Assembly (NCBI RefSeq): GCF_000307875.1
Contig: NZ_AJLS01000181.1
Location: 1 to 36,314 of the forward strand
DNA from: Neobacillus bataviensis LMG 21833
Lineage (GTDB): Bacteria > Bacillota > Bacilli > Bacillales > Cytobacillaceae
Direction: 5' to 3'
DNA length: 36,314 bases
Positions 16,931 through 24,337 of this stretch are shown piece by piece; the first letter of the stretch is position 1, and each line of letters opens with the position of its first letter. The translations under genes and the position numbers were made by a program. The notes below the pieces were generated by a model. That model was given only the letters and a program-made list of their open reading frames with translations. It did no database searches and was not told the origin of the DNA.

Positions 16931-18295
16931 TCAGTAGTTTTTTTCAAAGAGCGGCGTCTTCGTGAGTGCTTTTTCCAATGTTCCTGGTTCACACCAAATA
17001 ATCTCCGGTGTAAGTCTTGCTTCCGTATGAAGTGCGTTTTTTATTTTTCTTTCCAGTTCCCCCAATTTCCCTTTGTCCAATTGGCTGCTGTACTCGAGCT
17101 TAATTTGAAGAGGCGGTACGACTCTTGGTGGAGGATTAGTAAGGACAATCCTTAATTCTCCCGTAAGATCAGGAATAAAGTTCGCGACTACTTTTTTAAT
17201 CGCCGAAGGATATACGTTTGCTCCTTTTACAATGAGCATATCATCTGAACGGCCAATGAATTTAACTCTTCTCCCTTTAAAGCCGCAGCCAGGACACTCA
17301 CTGGTTAACACTTGAATCACATCACCGGTTGCATAACGGATTCTTGGAAGCCCCTTCAAACTTAACTCTGTTGTCACTCGTTCTCCTATCACCCCATCAG
17401 AAATCTTTAAGGGTGCTTTCGTTTCTGGATCGACTAAATCATTTGGGAATAGATTAAGGTCTGGTGCGACACAATGGATTCCATAATACTCTTCCGAATC
17501 ACATGAATAACCTAATTCACCTAAATAATCATAGATTCGGCAGCCATATGAATCTTCAATTCTTTTCTTAATTTCAGGTACCCCAACGCCAATTTCACCG
17601 ACAGTGAAAATGGCCTGTAGTCCCAGTTCTCTTACATCCCTTCCAAGTTCTGCTGCCCGATCAATTAAATGCTCTGCTAACGAAGGGGTCATCATCGCAC
17701 CTTTTGGCTTTGACATCATGGCATATTGTAAAATACTCTTACTTCCCGCCCGTACATCGACATCGATAGGCAATACACTGTGTGAACGAACCCCAAATAA
17801 TATAGAGGAAGTTGCGTAAATTCCAAGAGCATGGCTGAATAATAGGCGGTCACCTGCATCAATCCCTCCATAATCTAGCATGTGCCTGATATAACGATTC
17901 AAAAAGTCAATGTCTTCCTTAGTAAATGTATAGGTAAATGTTGGAACACCTGATGTACCGCTTGTTGTTCCTGTAAAAACGATTTCATCCGGAGAACTAC
18001 ATAAATGCATACCAAAAGGATGACCCAATCGCTCCATTGATTCTTGTTGGCTATTTCTTTCGATCGCTTTATCCATAAATATTGGTAATTGCTGAAAATC
18101 TGCAATTGTTCGAATATCCTCTGGATACGCTCCAGCCTCGTGAAATATCCTTCGATAATATTCCGCATTTCGATAAACGTACTTTAATTGCTTCCGAAGT
18201 AAATCTTCTTGAAAAGAGATTATTTCTTCTTCTGTCATAGTGTTAAAAATAGGATTGGTATAGGTTACCTTACGTTCCTTTAACTTTGTAAGCAA
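16931..18295 (-). CDS. PaaK-like (phenylacetate-CoA ligase family) adenylate-forming enzyme
   Basis: The 454-residue protein starts at TTG18295 after AAAGGGTG. It has the acyl-adenylate signature VFTGTTSGTSGVPT (residues 106-119), the A5-like YDYLGELGY region, the A7 motif IRYATGDV and the A8-like hinge FIGRSDDMLIVKGANVYPSA. The latter arrangement and the length match PaaK rather than long acyl-CoA synthetases. It should activate a carboxylic acid to an acyl-AMP and then the CoA thioester, with an aryl or arylalkyl acid most typical. No paa ring-opening genes are in the window, so the CoA product must be handled elsewhere or by the neighbouring transferase. It is the first gene of the operon. 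Confidence 0.93.
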   Translation of the reverse strand: MLTKLKERKVTYTNPIFNTMTEEEIISFQEDLLRKQLKYVYRNAEYYRRIFHEAGAYPEDIRTIADFQQLPIFMDKAIERNSQQESMERLGHPFGMHLCSSPDEIVFTGTTSGTSGVPTFTYTFTKEDIDFLNRYIRHMLDYGGIDAGDRLLFSHALGIYATSSILFGVRSHSVLPIDVDVRAGSKSILQYAMMSKPKGAMMTPSLAEHLIDRAAELGRDVRELGLQAIFTVGEIGVGVPEIKKRIEDSYGCRIYDYLGELGYSCDSEEYYGIHCVAPDLNLFPNDLVDPETKAPLKISDGVIGERVTTELSLKGLPRIRYATGDVIQVLTSECPGCGFKGRRVKFIGRSDDMLIVKGANVYPSAIKKVVANFIPDLTGELRIVLTNPPPRVVPPLQIKLEYSSQLDKGKLGELERKIKNALHTEARLTPEIIWCEPGTLEKALTKTPLFEKNY

Positions 18296-18312
18296 AGGTT
18301 CACACCCTTTCT

Positions 18313-18337
18313 AAAAGTTTGTTTCGCAAACTTTTTT
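18313..18337. promoter_or_regulatory. Leader hairpin of the catabolic operon
   Basis: A 9-bp perfect stem AAAAGTTTG/CAAACTTTT with a TTTCG loop lies between the predicted start of transcription and the CoA ligase ribosome binding site. On the plus strand it looks like a terminator with T6. On the minus strand it is a leader element of unknown effect. Confidence 0.4.
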
Positions 18338-18356
18338 AATTATTCCGTATATTCAA

Positions 18357-18385
18357 ATTATAGTAGGATAAACGGTTGGTGGGAA
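18357..18385 (-). promoter_or_regulatory. Sigma-A-like promoter of the 11-gene operon
   Basis: On the minus strand a perfect TATAAT (18362-18357) is preceded, 17 bp away, by TTCCCA (18385-18380; 4 of 6 matches to TTGACA). The predicted transcript starts near 18350, about 55 nt before the CoA ligase start. A poor -35 box next to a palindrome is typical of activator-dependent promoters. Confidence 0.55.
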
Positions 18386-18397
18386 ATACCGGTATTT
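18384..18397. promoter_or_regulatory. Perfect 14-bp palindrome, candidate operator
   Basis: AAATACCGGTATTT is a perfect inverted repeat. It touches the -35 box of the predicted operon promoter from upstream. The position suits an activator, for instance the LysR protein at 4607-5551. No direct evidence links them. Confidence 0.5.
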
Positions 18398-18524
18398 AAT
18401 AGGCATATAAGTGTAGCTAATATCTCCGCATGCTTTCTATCTTTTTATATTGTTCACACCTGAATCCCAGTTTTTTTGACAAAAAATCATTAACCAAAGA
18501 ATCCGAAACTTGTTCCTTTTTCTG

Positions 18525-18558
18525 ATTCGCCGATACGATTGAAAATTCGCCGAAATAT
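18525..18558. repeat. CGCCGATA-type dispersed repeat, copy 2
   Basis: TTCGCCGATACGATTGAAAATTCGCCGAAA matches the spacing and sequence of the copy at 2437-2480. It lies between the operon promoter and the yugP promoter, in otherwise featureless DNA (18398-18614). Confidence 0.55.
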
Positions 18559-18614
18559 CAGATTACCTTGCTAAAAAAGGAAATTTCATTTTCTTAATGG
18601 AATGCAAATGAAAT

Positions 18615-18643
18615 TTAACAAAGTGTTTTAAAAGAGGTAAAAT
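18615..18643 (+). promoter_or_regulatory. Sigma-A-type promoter for the yugP transcript
   Basis: TTAACA (18615-18620) and TAAAAT (18638-18643) are each 5 of 6 matches and are separated by exactly 17 bp. The promoter points at the small ORF at 18683 and yugP. Confidence 0.55.
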
Positions 18644-18682
18644 ATTGAGGTAAAAGAAATTTGAAAGGAAGATCAATCGGTT

Positions 18683-18790
18683 ATGGATAAATTAATGTTT
18701 ATTGAAACCGGAATTGGAATTGATGTACACGGCCAAAATATTACAAAAGCAGCTGTTCGCGCTGAAAAAATTGCGATTCACTATAATTAA
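18683..18790 (+). pseudogene. Truncated Lin0512-family-like ORF, 35 residues
   Basis: ATG18683 opens a frame reading MDKLMFIETGIGIDVHGQNI then TKAAVRAEKIAIHYN and stop. The start resembles the N-terminus of the uncharacterised Lin0512 family (FIE.G.G.D.HGQD.TKAA.RAV..AI), whose members are roughly 110-120 residues. The rest is missing: yugP begins 14 bp after the stop. It may be a remnant or a short leader peptide translated ahead of yugP. The ribosome binding site (AAAGGAAG) is rather far from the ATG. Confidence 0.55.
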
Positions 18791-18804
18791 AAAGGAGTAT
18801 ATTT

Positions 18805-19485
18805 ATGGGCTTTATTTTTTACTTTATTCTCATTATGATCATTCCACTTTTAGTGCAAGTGTATTTAAGAAATACCTATTCCAAATATTTAAAAGTGGGA
18901 ACCTCCTCTGGCTTGTCTGGAGCCCAGGCCGCTAGACGAATATTAGATGCAAATGGGCTATATGATGTTACTGTTGAGCAGGTGTCAGGTCATTTATCGG
19001 ATCACTATGATCCAAGAACTAGAAGTGTTCGGCTGTCCTCTGCTAATTATCATGGCACTTCAATTGCCTCGATTTCCGTGGCGGTTCACGAGGTTGGTCA
19101 CTGTTTACAGCAAAAGGACGGGTATGCTCCGTTACGTATCAGACATGCATTAGTGCCTGTGGCTAATATAGGATCCAATATTTCATTTATATTAATATTA
19201 ATCGGAGTACTCCTCTCGTCTGCAAACCTTTTATTACTTGGAATAGCGGCAATGGCCGCTGCTGTTTTATTTCAGGTTATTACACTTCCGGTTGAATTCA
19301 ATGCAAGTTCTAGGGCACTAAATGTGATGATTAGTTCGGGTCTGATTAGGAATGATGAAGAGGGTAAAGCGAGGAAGGTTCTAAATGCTGCTGCGTTAAC
19401 CTATGTGGCTGCAACAGTAGTAGCAATAGCAGAGCTGCTTCGTTTTGTTCTTATGTTTACAGGAATGCGAAATAATGAGGATTAA
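18805..19485 (+). CDS. yugP: Membrane zinc metallopeptidase, YugP-like
   Basis: The 226-residue protein belongs to the Zn_peptidase_2 family. An N-terminal transmembrane helix (residues 2-20) is followed by a soluble segment and the zinc motif HEVGH at residues 95-99. Two further hydrophobic helices span about 120-162. Glu164 in LPVEFNASSRA is the likely third zinc ligand. A last hydrophobic segment spans about 200-218. AAAGGAG precedes ATG18805. The substrate is not established for the family. The gene has its own promoter (18615) and a strong terminator after it. Confidence 0.92.
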   Translation: MGFIFYFILIMIIPLLVQVYLRNTYSKYLKVGTSSGLSGAQAARRILDANGLYDVTVEQVSGHLSDHYDPRTRSVRLSSANYHGTSIASISVAVHEVGHCLQQKDGYAPLRIRHALVPVANIGSNISFILILIGVLLSSANLLLLGIAAMAAAVLFQVITLPVEFNASSRALNVMISSGLIRNDEEGKARKVLNAAALTYVAATVVAIAELLRFVLMFTGMRNNED

Positions 19486-19487
19486 AA

Positions 19488-19524
19488 TAAGACCGTAGAT
19501 GTTCGAGAAACATCGCGGTCTTTT
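19488..19524 (+). terminator. Intrinsic terminator of yugP
   Basis: AAGACCG..GATGTT/AACATC.CGGTCTT forms a long stem followed by TTTT, starting 3 bp after the yugP stop. Confidence 0.85.
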
Positions 19525-19626
19525 AGTTTGAAAGGAAACAACTCCATTATTTACATGCGAAAATTCCTTTAAGTTTAGTCCATCTCTATTCAGTCGGGAA
19601 TATCCTTTGGTAGCGTTACGGTAACT

Positions 19627-20142
19627 CTATTTCAGCGATTCCACTAGCTCGCTCAAACGGTCCCAAGTTTCGGTGATGCCCTGCAGCATGCCCATGTCCA
19701 TGACGGTCTTAAGGGCCTCTTCGGAAACATATTCAGCACGGTTTATCAGCTTTGTCTTTCCACCCAAATCGATGAATTCCAATGTCATCTCGGTCGACGG
19801 CATGGAGTCATTCAAATTGCCTTCTGCATCCGAAAAGTAATCGATGTAGACGATCTTCTCCGGCTCGATAATCTCCTTATAAACCCCTTTGCCCCAAGCT
19901 TCCATACCAAAAAATTGACCTAGATTCTGATCGACACACTTCATACAGTAGTGCCAAACGCCTCCCGGACGGAAATCGACGGTGCAGACCGGAATCTCCC
20001 AGCCCCTCGGCCCCCACCATCGTTTAAGATGCTCCGACTCTTTAAACATCCTGAATACGAGATCGCGTGGCGCATCGAAAACGCGCTCCAGTACCAATAC
20101 CCGATCATTCTCTACTCTCGATACCATTACATTATTTGACAT
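19627..20142 (-). CDS. SRPBCC / AHSA1-like domain protein
   Basis: The 171-residue protein starts at ATG20142 with AAGGAGG 8 nt before it. Its SRPBCC fold is shown by LERVFDAPRDLVFRMFKESE, HLKRWWGPRGW and the C-terminal helix GITETWDRLSELVE. This is the AHSA1 (Hsp90-activator homologue 1) type found widely in bacteria next to ArsR regulators. A ligand-binding or stress role is typical, but no specific function is known. It is co-transcribed 29 bp behind the ArsR gene. Base composition is visibly GC-richer than the flanks (for example the GGCCCCCACC stretch near 20010), suggesting transfer. Confidence 0.9.
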   Translation of the reverse strand: MSNNVMVSRVENDRVLVLERVFDAPRDLVFRMFKESEHLKRWWGPRGWEIPVCTVDFRPGGVWHYCMKCVDQNLGQFFGMEAWGKGVYKEIIEPEKIVYIDYFSDAEGNLNDSMPSTEMTLEFIDLGGKTKLINRAEYVSEEALKTVMDMGMLQGITETWDRLSELVESLK

Positions 20143-20171
20143 TGTAATTCCTCCTTGATCATGAAATGATC

Positions 20172-20516
20172 TTATGATTTTTCCTTGTTCTGCAATTCCT
20201 TCAAATAATCATCTAGATTATCGAATCTTTCTTGCATCAAGCCCCGGAAGGACTGTATCCAAGAATCCAGCGCTTGGAAGGGCTCGGGCCGGAGTTTGTA
20301 GATGCGGCGGTTTGCTTCGGCCTGCACTTCCACAATCCCGTTGTCGCTTAGCACTTTTAGATGCTTCGATGTTTGGGGCTGCCTCAATCCCAGCTGATCG
20401 GCAATTTCCCCAACAGTCAGGGGACCGTTCCGCAAGAGTTCGACGATATTCATACGATTTACTTCAGACAAAGCGCTAAGCGTCATCATGTTCACGCCCG
20501 GAATCTTCCCTGACAT
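20172..20516 (-). CDS. ArsR-family winged-helix repressor
   Basis: The start was set at ATG20516, 6 nt after GAGGTG. The GTG three codons earlier is part of that site. The 114-residue product has an ArsR winged helix-turn-helix (LSEVNRMNIVELLRNGPLTV, EIADQLGLRQPQTSKHLKVL, SDNGIVEVQAEANRRIYKLR). It has no cysteine pair for metal binding, so it is not a classical metal sensor. ArsR + SRPBCC pairs are common autoregulated units, and the regulator probably controls its own promoter at 20595-20624. GC content is higher than the neighbours', as for its partner. Confidence 0.93.
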   Translation of the reverse strand: MSGKIPGVNMMTLSALSEVNRMNIVELLRNGPLTVGEIADQLGLRQPQTSKHLKVLSDNGIVEVQAEANRRIYKLRPEPFQALDSWIQSFRGLMQERFDNLDDYLKELQNKEKS

Positions 20517-20594
20517 GTTGCTCACCTCGTCAAGTGATGGTCTCCGGTAAAATCACAACTACATCATCACTAGTATTATCGTCCTGCTGAATAG

Positions 20595-20632
20595 ATTATA
20601 CCTAACGAGGAATATTCACGTCAAGGAATATT
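20595..20632 (-). promoter_or_regulatory. Promoter and direct repeats of the ArsR-SRPBCC pair
   Basis: On the minus strand TTGACG (20624-20619) and a perfect TATAAT (20600-20595) are separated by 18 bp. The 9-mer AGGAATATT occurs twice in direct orientation, at 20608-20616 and 20624-20632. One copy lies in the spacer and the other overlaps the -35 box. This is a likely operator arrangement for the ArsR repressor. Confidence 0.6.
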
Positions 20633-20655
20633 TATAAACTAAAGTGATAATAGAT

Positions 20656-20678
20656 AGCCAGTACTAAATGTACTGGCT
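20656..20678. terminator. Hairpin downstream of rph
   Basis: AGCCAGTAC/GTACTGGCT is a 9-bp perfect stem with a 5-nt loop. It is about 120 bp past the rph stop on the minus strand and has no long T run. Terminator function is uncertain. Confidence 0.4.
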
Positions 20679-20799
20679 TAAAAATTATGATTGTTTTTTA
20701 TTCAATTAACCTACCTTAAGTGCAAGAAGAAAGCCGCCATTTCTCAAACATTAAATGCCGTCCATTATGACATAGGCTCTTTCTTAAGGCATTCAGCCA

Positions 20800-23400
20800 T
20801 TACAATATTTCGATATACCCTTCGGTTCCATGCACACGAATTCGTTGTCCGTCTCTTATTAGTGTGGTGGCATTTTCCACCCCAACAACTGCTGGTAAGC
20901 CATATTCACGTGCGATAACGGCTCCATGGGTCATTAATCCACCAACTTCGGTGACTAAGCCTTTTATGGATACAAACAATGGTGTCCAGCTAGGATCGGT
21001 AAAGGTGGTGACTAATATATCTCCATCTTCTAGATCAGCCTCTTCCATGTTTAAGATGACACGAGCGCGTCCCTCGATCACTCCGGAAGAAACAGGTAGA
21101 CCTACAATAGCTTCGGCTGGGAGATTTTCTCGGTTGTACTTACCTCTAAAGATTTCACCATCAGATGTAATAACACGCGGAGGAGTCAGTTTTTCATATA
21201 ATTTATAATCATCTTTTCGCCTATTGATGGTCTGATAATCCAGTTTATTTGTACGTACGGCTTCGCGGAATTCTTCAAATGTGAGATAGTATATATCTTC
21301 TTTTTCATGAATAAAGCCCGCTTGCACAAGTTGTTCTGCTTCTTTCAGTAAAGCCTGCTTATAAACGAAGTAGCGATGAATCATGCCGTATTTTGGATAT
21401 TCACGATACCCGATGAAATTCCGGATAAGGTCGATCATTCGCTTTGCTTCTTTGGCTTTTTGTTCACCATCCGGTAATTGCTTCAATCGTTCTAATAACT
21501 TTTGTTCTTTTTTCAAAGCTTCCTGCCGCCCTTGCTCAAATTTTCGATTGCTGGCACTCGGCTCCAAGTTTTTGATGTTACCAAGAATCATGGGTACAAG
21601 TGTAATTGGCTTTTCACTCCAACGAGTTTTCGTAATATCGATTTCTCCGGCACATCGCATTCCGTATTTGTTGAGAAAAGCGAAGAAGGCGTCTCTAATT
21701 TCCTGTCCACCATCAAACTTAACCAGTTCATCCAAAAAGTTATCATCTTTCACATGTTGTAAATAATCAATTATTTCTGGATAAGGACGAATCACATCTG
21801 CGACATCCAAAAGTGCTAGACCCATTTCCGAAGTAATATTATTTGGTACAGATTGAGAAAGCGCGTCTGCTACGTTTTTTTCATCTAACCACTCGTTCAT
21901 TTTTTCATTGATCCATGTTGAAGCATTCATAGCAGCCATAAATACCGCTGTACTTTGTGGGTCAAATAAAATCTTCTTTAATTCCTGTATATCTTCAAGA
22001 ATAAAATCAAATAAATCCGATCCTGATTTCGTTTGGATGTTTTGTTTTAACTCTTCTATCGATGTTTGATTTTTCTTAATCAAATTAGAAACGATGGAGG
22101 GATTATTTTCGATTTGTGCCAGCATATCCGTATTGCCTCTCATAGGCCTCGGTGTTTCATTATCATTTGGTAATAATTTTATAAAATCTCCACGCTCAAC
22201 GATGTTCATAATTGCGTCTTTCATGAGTGGATCGTGTTGTCCCATCATATTTAATAACATGTTTTTACTGATAGGTGAAGCCAGTTGACGTGTGATATCA
22301 ACAAACAACCTTCCACCAGCTTTACACATCGGTGCATTAGTTGTTAATAGGAAAAAAGACAAGCCCAATGGTTTTATGGGGTCGGTCATCATTTGTTGAT
22401 GACCGACAGAGATATACACGTGATTTTCCTGATCGTTTGCTTCAGGGATTGGGAAAAGTGTAGTGATTGGCCGGCTCTGGACAATATAAAATGTATCATC
22501 AACTAAACACCATTCAATATCTTGCGGGCAACCAAAATACGCCTCAATCTGTCTTCCGATGCGTGCAAGTCGTAAAATATGTTGTTCAGTAAGTGTTTGT
22601 GTCCTTTGCTGATCTGGATCGATCGGCACGGTCTCTGTTCCGCCTTCTTTTAATGTATAGATAGCCAATTTTTTGGTTGCAATCATCTTATCTACGATTT
22701 TATCTTCCTGTACTTTATAACAATCGGCAGATACCAAGCCAGAGACCAGTGCTTCTCCAAGTCCAAAACTGGCATTGATGGATAACAGCTTTCGGTTAGA
22801 AGTAATCGGATCAGCGGTAAATAAAATCCCTGAAGCCTGTGGGAAAACCATCCTTTGAACGATAACGGATAAATAAACTTGGCTGTGGTCAAATCCATTT
22901 TGTATACGGTAGATTACCGCTCGATCCGTAAATAGAGAAGCCCAACATTTTCTGATATGCCGCAAGATGGCTTCTTTTCCGATGATATTTAAATAGGTGT
23001 CTTGTTGACCAGCAAAAGAGGCATGTGGTAAATCTTCAGCAGTCGCACTAGAACGCACTGCATATGCATGTTCATCGCCAAGCAGGGAGAGATAGTGAGC
23101 AACTGCGCACGAAACATCGGAAGGAATCTCTGCTTCCATAATGATTTTCCGAATCTTCCTGCTGATTTCACCAATTTGATCTCGATCCTTTACTTTTAAC
23201 AGTGTTAGTTGATCCAACAATGCATAGAACGCTTCGTTTTGTTCGAGGGCTTTTTGATAGGCTTCTGTCGTAATACAAAATCCTTCTGGTACTTGTATTC
23301 CTTGAATTTTTGATAATTCCCCTAATTTTAACCCTTTTCCACCAACGAGCATAAGCTGCGTTTTTTCCATTTCCTGAAAACCGAGAACCAAAGAACCCAT
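20800..23400 (-). CDS. rph: Rifampicin phosphotransferase
   Basis: The 866-residue protein starts at ATG23400 behind TAGGAGAG. It has an N-terminal ATP-grasp domain (VGGKGLKLGELSKIQGIQVP, AVRSSATAEDLPHASFAGQQ, QDIEWCLVDDTFYIVQSRPI), a middle helical antibiotic-binding domain, and a C-terminal swivelling His domain (EVGGLMTHGAVIAREYGLPA). The phosphocarrier histidine is residue 825, the same number as in the Listeria enzyme. The length also matches (about 867). It transfers the beta-phosphate of ATP to the C21 hydroxyl of rifamycins. The gene is often misannotated as PEP synthase, from which it derives. PEP-synthase activity is less likely given the length and layout. Confidence 0.92.
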   Translation of the reverse strand: MGSLVLGFQEMEKTQLMLVGGKGLKLGELSKIQGIQVPEGFCITTEAYQKALEQNEAFYALLDQLTLLKVKDRDQIGEISRKIRKIIMEAEIPSDVSCAVAHYLSLLGDEHAYAVRSSATAEDLPHASFAGQQDTYLNIIGKEAILRHIRKCWASLFTDRAVIYRIQNGFDHSQVYLSVIVQRMVFPQASGILFTADPITSNRKLLSINASFGLGEALVSGLVSADCYKVQEDKIVDKMIATKKLAIYTLKEGGTETVPIDPDQQRTQTLTEQHILRLARIGRQIEAYFGCPQDIEWCLVDDTFYIVQSRPITTLFPIPEANDQENHVYISVGHQQMMTDPIKPLGLSFFLLTTNAPMCKAGGRLFVDITRQLASPISKNMLLNMMGQHDPLMKDAIMNIVERGDFIKLLPNDNETPRPMRGNTDMLAQIENNPSIVSNLIKKNQTSIEELKQNIQTKSGSDLFDFILEDIQELKKILFDPQSTAVFMAAMNASTWINEKMNEWLDEKNVADALSQSVPNNITSEMGLALLDVADVIRPYPEIIDYLQHVKDDNFLDELVKFDGGQEIRDAFFAFLNKYGMRCAGEIDITKTRWSEKPITLVPMILGNIKNLEPSASNRKFEQGRQEALKKEQKLLERLKQLPDGEQKAKEAKRMIDLIRNFIGYREYPKYGMIHRYFVYKQALLKEAEQLVQAGFIHEKEDIYYLTFEEFREAVRTNKLDYQTINRRKDDYKLYEKLTPPRVITSDGEIFRGKYNRENLPAEAIVGLPVSSGVIEGRARVILNMEEADLEDGDILVTTFTDPSWTPLFVSIKGLVTEVGGLMTHGAVIAREYGLPAVVGVENATTLIRDGQRIRVHGTEGYIEIL

Positions 23401-23438
23401 TCAATATCTCTCCTAACCATTAAATTGAGAAAAAACAT

Positions 23439-23467
23439 TTGACAAGATTTTACCGGCATGGTAGAAT
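23439..23467 (+). promoter_or_regulatory. Near-consensus sigma-A promoter divergent from rph
   Basis: A perfect TTGACA (23439-23444), a 17-bp spacer and TAGAAT (23462-23467, 5 of 6). It fires rightward, away from rph. No intact protein gene lies downstream within reach: a terminator comes at 23554. Confidence 0.65.
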
Positions 23468-23473
23468 CATAGT

Positions 23474-23588
23474 ATAAGATGTAACACTTATGCCTATAAA
23501 ACTTATTAAAGTCGTGATCTGATTATATCATTGCGTCTGATTATATACAATATAAAAGAACCTGATAAAACTATCCAGGTTCTTTTTT
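23474..23588 (+). ncRNA. Possible ~115-nt small RNA
   Basis: This is the segment between the strong promoter at 23439 and the intrinsic terminator at 23554-23588. The only ORF is a 10-codon one at 23490 without a ribosome binding site. TCTGATTATAT occurs twice (23517, 23536). It could be a small RNA, or the leader of a gene since lost. The boundaries are inferred from the signals alone. Confidence 0.35.
23554..23588 (+). terminator. Intrinsic terminator
   Basis: An 11-bp perfect stem AAAAGAACCTG/CAGGTTCTTTT with an 11-nt loop, ending in T6. It points along the plus strand. No plus-strand protein gene lies upstream of it. Confidence 0.8.
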
Positions 23589-23610
23589 GATTTCCAGCTT
23601 TAAGAGATAC

Positions 23611-23760
23611 TGTAATCCATAGTTTGAGTTCTTCTCTTAATTTCCCTTTCAAAATTTTTCCGACACCTTTTCTAGGTAATTTGTCCACAAAAAGGAAACG
23701 TCTAGAAGATTTATATTTTGCCAGGTTTTCTTGTGTGTACCTAATGATTTCTTGTTCTCA
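23611..23760 (-). pseudogene. C-terminal remnant of an acyl-CoA synthetase
   Basis: The minus strand reads EQEIIRYTQENLAKYKSSRR, FLFVDKLPRKGVGKILKGKL and REEL. This is the classical C-terminus of an AMP-forming acyl-CoA synthetase, including the catalytic lysine in GVGKIL. A TGA at 23758-23760 cuts it off from anything upstream, and the large N-terminal domain is gone. The adjoining minus-strand frame to the right (to about 23880; MYAVTWELVYEIIKSG, ENATIGSVHLHFKMQARH) is protein-like but unidentified and may be another scrap. Confidence 0.7.
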
Positions 23761-23914
23761 TAATGTGACGGGCTTGCATTTTAAAATGTAGATGTACTGA
23801 TCCTATAGTCGCATTTTCCCCAAGGTTAAGCCCGCTTTTTATGATTTCATAAACAAGTTCCCAAGTAACCGCATACATTATTATGGAACAACCAGTGTCA
23901 GGGGGTGAATTTGA

Positions 23915-24148
23915 ATGAGTCATGGGCAATCTTCCTGTGGTGTTTTTGGAATTTTTCTTGGATTTATTACAGGTGTGATTTGGCTGCTCCTAGCGGTATT
24001 GGGAACTACTTCTGACTTCTTTGTACTACTTGGCCTAGGAAACCTTGGAAATATATTAACCATTCTTATTGCTTTAATTGGCTTCCTGGCTTTTATTATC
24101 TTTGGATTATTCGTATTTAAAGTAGCGTGGCGTCGGTGCCGCAAATAA
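23915..24148 (+). CDS. Small membrane protein, two helices
   Basis: The 77-residue protein starts at ATG23915, 8 nt after GGGGGTGA. Two hydrophobic helices (about residues 10-30 and 45-70) flank a short loop with GLGNLGN. The tail is basic (KVAWRRCRK), which predicts a cytoplasmic C-terminus. No family is recognised. It stands alone, with a terminator directly after it. Confidence 0.75.
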   Translation: MSHGQSSCGVFGIFLGFITGVIWLLLAVLGTTSDFFVLLGLGNLGNILTILIALIGFLAFIIFGLFVFKVAWRRCRK

Positions 24149-24163
24149 TAGCCAATATGAATA

Positions 24164-24201
24164 AAAAATGCTGCACCTATTTTTTAGGCTGCAGCATTTT
24201 T
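24164..24201 (+). terminator. Intrinsic terminator
   Basis: A 12-bp perfect stem AAAAATGCTGCA/TGCAGCATTTTT, 15 bp after the small membrane protein gene. Confidence 0.85.
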
Positions 24202-24337
24202 CAAAATTACCCCAATTCATCCATTTGTAAAAATCCTTACACATCTTTCCATGCCTTTTTTTACATATATGAACGTAAGCATATTACTTATACAATTAAA
24301 CTAGTTTGGTTACAATTCTAATAGAAATGGAGGATAA

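Noticed and set aside
18313..18337. Possible attenuator or riboswitch in the operon leader
   Set aside because: Only one simple hairpin is present, with no alternative pairing or leader peptide. The leader is about 55 nt, too short for a known riboswitch.
20864..21766. Several plus-strand ORFs of 86-127 residues
   Set aside because: All lie antisense to the rifampicin phosphotransferase gene and show no domain or ribosome binding site.
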